NCBI GenBank assembly: GCA_025455245.1
Contig: JALOMX010000246.1
Span: 1 to 5,258 of the forward strand
Source of the DNA: Chitinophagaceae bacterium
GTDB lineage: Bacteria > Bacteroidota > Bacteroidia > Chitinophagales > Chitinophagaceae
Length of the DNA: 5,258 bases
Reading direction: 5' to 3'
This document shows, one piece after another, positions 1 to 5,258 of this stretch (position 1 is its first letter; each line of letters opens with the position of its first letter). The notes beneath the pieces are model-generated. The model made no database searches. It was not told the DNA's origin and saw only the letters and a program-made list of their open reading frames with translations. Made by a program: the position numbers and the translations under genes.

Positions 1-1650
1 AATATGCAGGAGGATGGGGAATCGGAAGAGGATCAATCATATACCGTAAGGGTGCTAAAAGAGGTACATGGTACCATTTGCCATTTATTGGAAGAGGGCT
101 ATGCACCGGGCGACATCGCTATTTTATGCAGAACCAATCAACAGGCACGCGAAACCATTGAGTGGCTTATGCTGCTGCAACAACATGAAAGCACGGTTCA
201 GTATCCTTTATTAAGCGCTGATGCCCTAACCATTGCTTCAAATAGCGCGGTTCAATTAACCATAGCAGCTATGCAATGGTTGTTTGATGAAAATAACAGG
301 CTTGCAGAAACACTTCTTCGTCAATCGTTTGCCCGTAAGGATGGACGTTCCGGGAATGAGCCGGAGGTTTTCTTGAAGGCCAAATCTTCCGGACAGGGCA
401 TGCCTCCCGAATTTTTTGCACAACGTGAGCGCCTGCGCATGCTTCCTGTGTACGATCTTGTAAATGAAATAGTGATTTTTCTTAATTTATATGAAAAGCC
501 AGAAGACCTGCCTTTTTTACTTGCCTTGCTGGACATGGTGCAGGAATGGGCACGCTTTTCAGATGAAGGTGTACAATCTTTTTTAAAGTTTTGGGCGGAA
601 GAAGGTGCTGATAAATCCCTGCCTGCCCCTGCCGGTTCCAATGCAGTTGAAGTGGTTACCATTCATAAGGCCAAGGGACTGGCTTACAATATTGTTTTAA
701 TGCCATTTTGTAACTGGGCACTTGAACCTTCTGCCAATAAAAATATTGTACTGTGGGCTGATATGAAAGGAACAGGCTTTGGTCAAATGCCTGTTATGCC
801 GGTTTATTATAAAAAGGATCTGGCGAAAAGTGAGTTGGCTGACTATTACTTTAATGAAAAGGTTAACAGCTTCATGGACAACCTGAATTTGTTGTATGTA
901 GCTCTGACACGGGCTCGCAGCCGAATGATGCTTTGGGGACCCTTGCCGGTAAATGCCAAGGGTAAATTCACATATGATCAACTCAAGCGTGTTGAGGATT
1001 TATTATATTATTCGGCTGTGCTTAAAGCAGAGGGCGAAGACTCACCTGTATCGGCGGGTTTTGAAGAGGGTGATTTAGTTTGGTGTTTTGGAACTGAGCA
1101 AAAAACAATCCTAAAAAGGGAAAATAAGGCAACCAGCTTGCCTTCAATAGTATTTGAAGCATGGCGGACCCGGCGGAAAACGGTGCTAAAAAGAATTGGC
1201 GATCACGAAACAAAGGAAGGCAGGCTGGCAAGAAGCCGCGGTATTTTATTGCATGAAATATTGTCCAAAGTTTCAATGCCCGGCAAATTGAAGAAAGTTA
1301 TACGCGAAATGGAAAGCGCCGGAAAATTATCGTCATCACAAAGTGCATCAATTTATAAAACGCTAAATGATGTACTGCAATTGGAGCCCTTTATCGGGTG
1401 GGATAAGGGAACATTAAGCAGGCTTTCTGAAAGGGATATTATTGCGTTGGATGGAATGGTTCTGCGTCCCGACCTTGTGTTGTTTAATCAAACTGAAACC
1501 CGGGTAATTGATTTCAAATTTGCTGAAAACCGTGACAATGGACATATCAGTCAGGTAGAAGGGTATAAGGCCTTGCTGGCAACAATGGGTTTTGCAGGTG
1601 TGAAGGGCTATGTGGTGTATGGCCTTGAGGCGGAAGTTATACGCTGCTAG
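1..1650 (+). CDS. AddA-like UvrD-family helicase with C-terminal PD-(D/E)XK nuclease (N-terminus outside window)
   Basis: This is the C-terminal 549 residues of a superfamily 1A helicase fused to a RecB-type nuclease, the AddA-like subunit of an AddAB double-strand-break repair enzyme. The frame is open from the first base, so the ATG at 4 is internal; the Walker A half lies upstream. Counting from the first codon, helicase motif IV is near residues 37-50 (GDIAILCRTNQQA), motif V at 219-229 (VTIHKAKGLAY) and motif VI at 297-306 (LLYVALTRAR). The nuclease domain follows: GILLHE with His418, RPD with Asp491, IDFK with Asp504 and Lys506, then Gln518 in QVEGYK. All residues expected for a metal-dependent PD-(D/E)XK site are present, so the nuclease is probably active. 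Motif V reads GLAY where most relatives have GLEF or GLEY. The gene ends in TAG at 1648 and is followed by a repeat-rich gap. Assignment to the AddA/RecB type is secure; the symbol addA is withheld because Bacteroidota members are divergent. Confidence 0.93.
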   Translation, partial: NMQEDGESEEDQSYTVRVLKEVHGTICHLLEEGYAPGDIAILCRTNQQARETIEWLMLLQQHESTVQYPLLSADALTIASNSAVQLTIAAMQWLFDENNRLAETLLRQSFARKDGRSGNEPEVFLKAKSSGQGMPPEFFAQRERLRMLPVYDLVNEIVIFLNLYEKPEDLPFLLALLDMVQEWARFSDEGVQSFLKFWAEEGADKSLPAPAGSNAVEVVTIHKAKGLAYNIVLMPFCNWALEPSANKNIVLWADMKGTGFGQMPVMPVYYKKDLAKSELADYYFNEKVNSFMDNLNLLYVALTRARSRMMLWGPLPVNAKGKFTYDQLKRVEDLLYYSAVLKAEGEDSPVSAGFEEGDLVWCFGTEQKTILKRENKATSLPSIVFEAWRTRRKTVLKRIGDHETKEGRLARSRGILLHEILSKVSMPGKLKKVIREMESAGKLSSSQSASIYKTLNDVLQLEPFIGWDKGTLSRLSERDIIALDGMVLRPDLVLFNQTETRVIDFKFAENRDNGHISQVEGYKALLATMGFAGVKGYVVYGLEAEVIRC

Positions 1651-1656
1651 GTATTC

Positions 1657-1752
1657 AAATCAGGAATTTAGGCCCGATTTATGGAATGTAATCTTGTTTT
1701 TAGGCCTAAAATCAGGATTGAAATCAGGAATTTAGGCCTAATTTCGGGAATT
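1657..1752. repeat. three tandem imperfect 32-bp repeats, likely operator array upstream of the ATPase gene
   Basis: Copies lie at 1657-1688, 1689-1720 and 1721-1752. Counted by eye, copies 1 and 3 agree at 27 of 32 positions, copies 2 and 3 at 22, and copies 1 and 2 at 20. The first 18 bases of copies 1 and 3 are identical (AAATCAGGAATTTAGGCC). All three contain TTTAGGCC, at 1667, 1699 and 1731, exactly 32 bp apart, about three helical turns, so a bound protein would meet each copy on the same face of the DNA. The array ends just before a probable -7 promoter element. A role as binding sites for a regulator, possibly the ATPase itself or a host factor, is inference. Confidence 0.8.
1700..1741. 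repeat. inverted repeat with 11-bp arms inside the 32-bp array
   Basis: TTAGGCCTAAA at 1700-1710 is perfectly complementary to 1731-1741, with a 20-base loop. The left arm is itself the centre of a 14-bp perfect palindrome, TTTTAGGCCTAAAA at 1698-1711. The same left arm can pair instead with TTTAGGCC at 1667-1674 (8 bp), so two mutually exclusive hairpins are possible. No T-run follows the hairpin, so a classical intrinsic terminator for the upstream helicase gene is not supported. It is more likely a protein-binding palindrome or an attenuating structure. Confidence 0.55.
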
Positions 1753-1757
1753 TGTCC

Positions 1758-1765
1758 TACATTTG
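1758..1765 (+). promoter_or_regulatory. probable Bacteroidota -7 promoter element for the ATPase gene
   Basis: TACATTTG fits the Bacteroidota primary sigma factor consensus TAnnTTTG exactly. Transcription would begin near 1771, leaving a leader of only about 14 bases before the ATG at 1785. No clear TTTG -33 box is seen; the expected place falls at the end of the third TTTAGGCC copy (TTTAGG at 1731-1736). That would let a protein bound to the array compete with, or stand in for, -33 recognition. The position also argues against translation starting at the in-frame TTG at 1752, which would lie upstream of the transcript start. Confidence 0.5.
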
Positions 1766-1784
1766 TCATGAAAGCTGGATCATT

Positions 1785-2918
1785 ATGGCAATCGAAAGAC
1801 ATTTGAAAGAAGTGATAAAAGGCCGGATGTATCAGGGGAAGGCTATTTTGCTGCTTGGTCCAAGGCAGGTAGGAAAAACCACTCTTTTGCGCAAAATCGC
1901 TGCAGATTTGGGTGAAAATTATACCTGGCTGAATGCAGATGAAGGTGATATAAGACAAATTCTAACTTCTGCAAACACCTCCACTGAGCTGCGTACCCTT
2001 GCCGGGCCTGATAAGTTGATCATTATTGATGAGGCCCAACAAATACCCGACATCGGCAAGAAGATAAAATTACTGACGGACACCTATCCGGATATTCAGG
2101 TAATTGCCACCGGGTCTTCGTCTTTTGAATTACAGAACCATCTGAATGAACCCCTTACCGGGCGTAAGTATGAATTACATATGTTTCCGCTGAGTTTTAC
2201 AGAGATGGCGGGAACCCATGGTTTACTGGTGGAGAAAAGGATGCTCCAAACCAGGCTTATTTACGGTTTTTACCCCGAAGTAATTAATAATACCGGTAAA
2301 GAAAGGCAGGTGTTGGTGGAATTAGGGTCGAGTTATTTGTATAAAGACCTGCTGCAATATGACGGCATTAAAAAATCTGCCATGCTCGAAAAGTTATTAA
2401 AGGCCCTTGCCTTTCAGTTGGGCAACGAGGTTAATTATCAGGAGCTGGCAAAGTCAATTGGAAATATTGATCCGGGTACAGTTGAAAAATATATTGATTT
2501 GCTGGAAAAAGCGTTTGTCGTGTATAGGGTAAATGCGTTCAGTAGAAACCTGAGAAATGAAATCAAAAAGGGGAAGAAAATATACTTTTACGACAACGGC
2601 ATTCGTAATATGCTCATCAGCAATTATTTGCCTTTTGAAAATCGAATGGATAAGGGCGCCTTATGGGAAAACTACCTAATGGGTGAGCGTTTAAAGAGGA
2701 ATGGTTATAATACATATTACCCTAATAAATATTTCTGGCGTACACATGATCAGGCCGAAATTGATTACATTGAAGAAAGTGACGGGGTGTTACATGCTTA
2801 TGAATTCAAATGGAAAGAACATAAGAAAACTAAGTTGCCGGAATCATTCTCTAATGCTTATCCAGAGCATACATTTGAGGTGATAACTGAAACAAATTAT
2901 GAAAGTTTTATTTCCTGA
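1785..2918 (+). CDS. AAA_14/DUF4143 family ATP-binding protein
   Basis: This 377-residue P-loop ATPase has a DUF4143 C-terminal region, a common prokaryotic family without an established cellular role. Visible motifs are Walker A GPRQVGKT at 25-32, Walker B LIIIDE at 78-83 followed by AQQ, the sensor-like TGSSS at 109-113, LTGR at 124-127 with a possible arginine finger, and the family-typical FPLSFTEM at 134-141. The C-terminal half has a helical winged-helix-like stretch, then FYDNGIRNML, then EIDYI (Asp327) and EFK (Glu340, Lys342), which resemble a PD-(D/E)XK-fold remnant. Length is about normal for the family and there is no signal peptide or membrane segment, so it is cytoplasmic. The ATG at 1785 is chosen because relatives begin with a short helix just before Walker A and because a promoter box lies at 1758-1765; a TTG at 1752 would add 11 residues. 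No strong ribosome binding site is seen, as is usual in this phylum. It separates the AddA-like and AddB-like genes and ends 23 bp before the latter. Confidence 0.9.
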   Translation: MAIERHLKEVIKGRMYQGKAILLLGPRQVGKTTLLRKIAADLGENYTWLNADEGDIRQILTSANTSTELRTLAGPDKLIIIDEAQQIPDIGKKIKLLTDTYPDIQVIATGSSSFELQNHLNEPLTGRKYELHMFPLSFTEMAGTHGLLVEKRMLQTRLIYGFYPEVINNTGKERQVLVELGSSYLYKDLLQYDGIKKSAMLEKLLKALAFQLGNEVNYQELAKSIGNIDPGTVEKYIDLLEKAFVVYRVNAFSRNLRNEIKKGKKIYFYDNGIRNMLISNYLPFENRMDKGALWENYLMGERLKRNGYNTYYPNKYFWRTHDQAEIDYIEESDGVLHAYEFKWKEHKKTKLPESFSNAYPEHTFEVITETNYESFIS

Positions 2919-2941
2919 ACCGCATGATAATTATGTAAATA

Positions 2942-4417
2942 ATGCAAGTGAAACCCTTTTTAAGTCAGGTAGCGGAAAGCCTCTTACAAAAGTTTGGCAA
3001 GGAACTTTTTCGGGTGGCCATTGTTTTTCCTAACCGCAGGCAGGCAGCCTATTTCAGGGAGCACCTGAAAAACCAGCTTGCTCCTCCGGCTTTGCTGCCT
3101 GAGATGCTTACCATTGAAGAGCTTGTCATTCGGACTTCCGATTATGCACTTGCCGATCCCATGCGTCAAAGCATTGAACTTTATAAAGCCTACGTTGCAG
3201 AAGAAAGAAGGTCGAGGCCGGAAAAGGAGCCAATGCCTTTTGAAGATTTTTATGGCCTTTCTCAGGTTTTGCTCAGCGATATAGAAGAAGCAGATGCTTA
3301 TTGCGTAAACACAGAAAACATTTTTTCGCTGATTGCAGATTATAAAGAAATAGATACCCGTTTTGATGAATTGACCGATGAACAGCGTGCCTATTTACAA
3401 ACATTCTGGCAGGCGGTTAACTTAAAGGATGTGTATCAACAGCGATTTGCCGAACTGTGGCGGTTGATACCCAGGTGGTATGCAGATATGCATGAAGCTT
3501 TGCTCAAAAACGGTTTTTGTACGCTTGGCCTCATGCACCGTCATCTTGCATCTGCCGGGGCGGTGCTACCCGATTCGGGTTGGGTGCATGTGGCTTTTAT
3601 AGGCTTTAATGCTTTCAATGGCGCACAGGAAAAGTTTATTAAAAAATGGCAGGATGCGGGGCTTGCCTCCCTATGGCTGGATACTGATTCATATTATACT
3701 GAAAATCCATTGCATGAAGCCGGCTATTTTTTCAGGCGAAATGGAAAACAGGTTGGGTTGATCAATGAAATGCCCGTAAGTGCCGGTATTCCCATAAAAC
3801 ACAAAAAGCAAAGCTCCAACGGTCCGCGTATTGATGTATATAAAGTAGATGGTAATACGGTACAGGCAAAAGTAATTGAGCAATGGCTTCAGTCTTTACC
3901 TGCCGATGTATCCACCGGTAAGGCTGCCATTCTGCTGGCTGATGAAAAACTGCTTTTGCCGGTTTTGCAGTCATTGCCTGCAAATGCCCCGTCTGTGAAT
4001 ATTACCATGGGCTATCCGGTTGCCCAAAGCCCCCTTTACTCTTTACTAACCTTATTTTTTGAATCGCAGCAGGCCATAGAAGGAAAGAAAGCCGGTACCG
4101 GGGCATTGCCATGGGAAGTCGCCATGAAGTGGCTGAACCATCCGCTAAACGACTGGCCCGATGGGGAGGCTACCAAACTAAAAGAGAAAATAATAAAGCA
4201 AGGCACACAATGGGTAAAAATCGAAACACTTCTGAAGGCTAAAGGTACCGGAAGCTGGTTGTTTACACCGGCGGAAGCTGGTTGTTTACACCGGTGGGAA
4301 ACGATAAGAATCTTTTTACCTGGCTGCGTAATTTATTGCAGGAAGTTTCAAAATCGCCGGGCACTAACGGCGATGTATTGCTGCAAGGGCTGCTATCAGG
4401 CTTATACGATCATCTGA
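2942..4417 (+). CDS. AddB-like helicase-nuclease subunit, N-terminal part, cut short by a frameshift
   Basis: As written, this reads 491 residues, but only about the first 443 are genuine AddB-like sequence; the last 48 are out of frame. AddB-like proteins pair with AddA and resect double-strand breaks. The N-terminus has AIVFPNRRQAAYF (26-38), where an active helicase would have a Walker A. This fits the helicase-like but ATP-binding-deficient N-terminal domain usual in Bacteroidota members. Other family landmarks are LLPEMLTIEEL, FEDFYGLSQVLLSDIEEAD, FDELTDEQRAYLQTFW, and AILLADEKLLLPVLQSLP followed by VNITMGYPVAQSPLY. After SWLFTP the frame is lost at a 23-bp tandem duplication and runs into a Cys/Arg-rich tail ending at TAA 4415. 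It starts 23 bp after the ATPase stop, with no promoter box seen between, so cotranscription with the ATPase gene is likely. The missing domains continue in another frame from about 4273. Confidence 0.85.
   Translation: MQVKPFLSQVAESLLQKFGKELFRVAIVFPNRRQAAYFREHLKNQLAPPALLPEMLTIEELVIRTSDYALADPMRQSIELYKAYVAEERRSRPEKEPMPFEDFYGLSQVLLSDIEEADAYCVNTENIFSLIADYKEIDTRFDELTDEQRAYLQTFWQAVNLKDVYQQRFAELWRLIPRWYADMHEALLKNGFCTLGLMHRHLASAGAVLPDSGWVHVAFIGFNAFNGAQEKFIKKWQDAGLASLWLDTDSYYTENPLHEAGYFFRRNGKQVGLINEMPVSAGIPIKHKKQSSNGPRIDVYKVDGNTVQAKVIEQWLQSLPADVSTGKAAILLADEKLLLPVLQSLPANAPSVNITMGYPVAQSPLYSLLTLFFESQQAIEGKKAGTGALPWEVAMKWLNHPLNDWPDGEATKLKEKIIKQGTQWVKIETLLKAKGTGSWLFTPAEAGCLHRWETIRIFLPGCVIYCRKFQNRRALTAMYCCKGCYQAYTII
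4249..4294. repeat. perfect 23-bp tandem duplication that breaks the AddB-like frame
   Basis: Positions 4249-4271 and 4272-4294 are identical and directly adjacent, from CGGAAGC to ACACCGG. Because 23 is not a multiple of three, the duplication moves the downstream coding sequence out of the upstream frame. Deleting either copy joins SWLFTP to VGNDKNLFTWLRNLLQ and gives one uninterrupted AddB-like frame to the window edge. The event is therefore recent, reversible or artefactual; see the findings. Confidence 0.95.
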
Positions 4418-5258
4418 CTGTTATTGAAAGCCTGTACAATGATTTTCATGAAAGAACTTCGTTGTTATTCTTAAAGTCTTTTATCATGACGCCGCTTACA
4501 TCCGTGAATATACCTTTTGAAGCTGAAAGCACAGCGGGTATTCAAATAATGGGTTTGCTGGAAAGCCGCGGACTTGATTTTGAATACATTCTGTTGCTTG
4601 GAGCAGGAGAAGGTAGCCTTCCAAGGGTAGCTGCTGCAAAAACCTTTATTCCTTATAATTTGCGTAAAGCCTTTGGACTTTCAACCTTGGAGCATCAGGA
4701 TGCCATATTTGCCTATGTATTTTACAGGTTGCTCCATAGGTGCAAATGTATGAGTGCAGTGTACAACGGTTTAATTACAGACAACAGTACCGGCGAAGTA
4801 AGCAGGTTTATCAAGCAGCTTGAGCATGAATCTGCATTGGAAATTCAACATCATGCCTGGCAAATGCCTGTAAAAGCCACAGCATCCAATGAAATTACCA
4901 TTGAAAAAACGGATGCCGTTTTGCATACGCTACGAAGGTATTATACCGGTGAAAAGCCGGTGGCATTTTCGCCGAGCGCTATCAACAAATATTTAAGTTG
5001 CAGGTTGCAATTTTTTCTGAACTATTTAGCAGGAATAAAAAAGCCCGATGAGATGCAAACTGAGATCGATGCGGCTGTGTTTGGTTCCGCGGTGCATGGT
5101 TTGCTGCAGCGTTTGTACAATCAATGGATGGATATAAATCCCGGTTCAGCAGTAACCGAACAAGCTATTGATATGATGGCTGGTTGGATACCTGACCACC
5201 TTGAAGCTGCCATCAAAGAAGCCTGGCACGAAGAAGAGGCAACGGCTCAGAACCTTTC
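4273..5258 (+). pseudogene. AddB-like protein, C-terminal part in the shifted frame (partial at right edge)
   Basis: This is the continuation of the gene starting at 2942, displaced in frame by the 23-bp duplication. The frame is open from 4243 to the window end. The first in-frame ATG, at 4486, lies well inside the protein, so it is not an independent gene. From 4294 it encodes at least 321 residues with clear family motifs. IQIMGLLESRGLDFEYILLL at 4540-4599, followed by GAGEGSLP, matches the helicase-C-like block, and FIPYNLRKAFGLSTLEHQDA at 4648-4707 is typical of Bacteroidota AddB-like proteins. The start of the PD-(D/E)XK nuclease domain follows: SPSAINKYLSC at 4969-5001, then FGSAVHGLL with the conserved His. 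The catalytic Asp and Asp/Glu-x-Lys residues should lie beyond 5258. With one repeat copy removed, the joined product is at least 764 residues, consistent with a family length that I recall as roughly 900-1000. Whether the gene is truly broken depends on whether the duplication is real. Confidence 0.85.

Noticed and set aside
321..1276. Minus-strand open frames inside the AddA-like gene
   Set aside because: They are antisense to conserved helicase motifs and encode no recognisable domain.
1700..1760. Rho-independent terminator for the AddA-like gene
   Set aside because: A stem can form, but no run of T follows it; the downstream bases are ATTTCGGGAATTT.
1752..1784. TTG start at 1752 for the ATPase, adding 11 residues
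   Set aside because: It would place the start upstream of the TACATTTG promoter element and adds residues not expected before the first helix of this family; ATG 1785 fits better.
1668..1958. Minus-strand open frame of 96 codons across the repeat gap
   Set aside because: It overlaps the repeats and the well-supported ATPase N-terminus, and its product shows no recognisable motif; it is a shadow frame.
1651..2941. Insertion-sequence type boundaries around the ATPase gene
   Set aside because: No transposase, no terminal inverted repeats on both sides, and no evident target-site duplication between the two flanks, so a mobile element is not called.
2984..3983. Short open frames on both strands inside the AddB-like gene
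   Set aside because: They overlap the conserved AddB-like frame and lack any family signature.
4243..4417. Programmed -1 frameshifting joining the two AddB-like frames
   Set aside because: The only good slippery heptamer, GGGAAAC at 4296-4302, has its codons in the destination frame rather than the upstream frame, and the T-run at 4313-4317 is too short. The exact 23-bp duplication explains the shift fully.

Overview
The window is a piece of a Bacteroidota chromosome, probably from the Chitinophaga/Sphingobacteria side of the phylum; the finer placement is a guess. The grounds are the Bacteroidota-type AddA-like and AddB-like proteins, a match to the Bacteroidota -7 promoter element (TAnnTTTG), and the lack of strong Shine-Dalgarno sequences. 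All genes lie on the plus strand. No RNA gene, CRISPR array or insertion sequence was seen.

Layout. (1) Positions 1-1650 hold the C-terminal part of an AddA-like helicase-nuclease whose N-terminus lies upstream of the window. (2) Positions 1651-1784 are a non-coding gap made largely of three head-to-tail imperfect 32-bp repeats. Each carries TTTAGGCC at the same place, and they run straight into a probable -7 promoter box. (3) Positions 1785-2918 encode a 377-residue AAA_14/DUF4143 ATPase. (4) From 2942 to the right edge runs an AddB-like protein, the usual partner of AddA. Its reading frame is broken by a perfect 23-bp tandem duplication at 4249-4294. The N-terminal part therefore ends at an out-of-frame stop at 4417, while the rest of the protein continues in another frame, without a stop, to the end of the window.

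How the genes relate. AddA-like and AddB-like proteins together form a helicase-nuclease that resects double-strand breaks for RecA-dependent repair, the counterpart of RecBCD. The DUF4143 ATPase sits between the two partners with its own repeat-bearing promoter region and only 23 bp before the AddB-like gene. That suggests an inserted cassette, and the promoter may also drive the AddB-like gene. No function is established for the ATPase. The two points most worth following are the 32-bp repeat array and the 23-bp duplication, which is either a sequencing or assembly artefact, a recent knockout, or a reversible switch.
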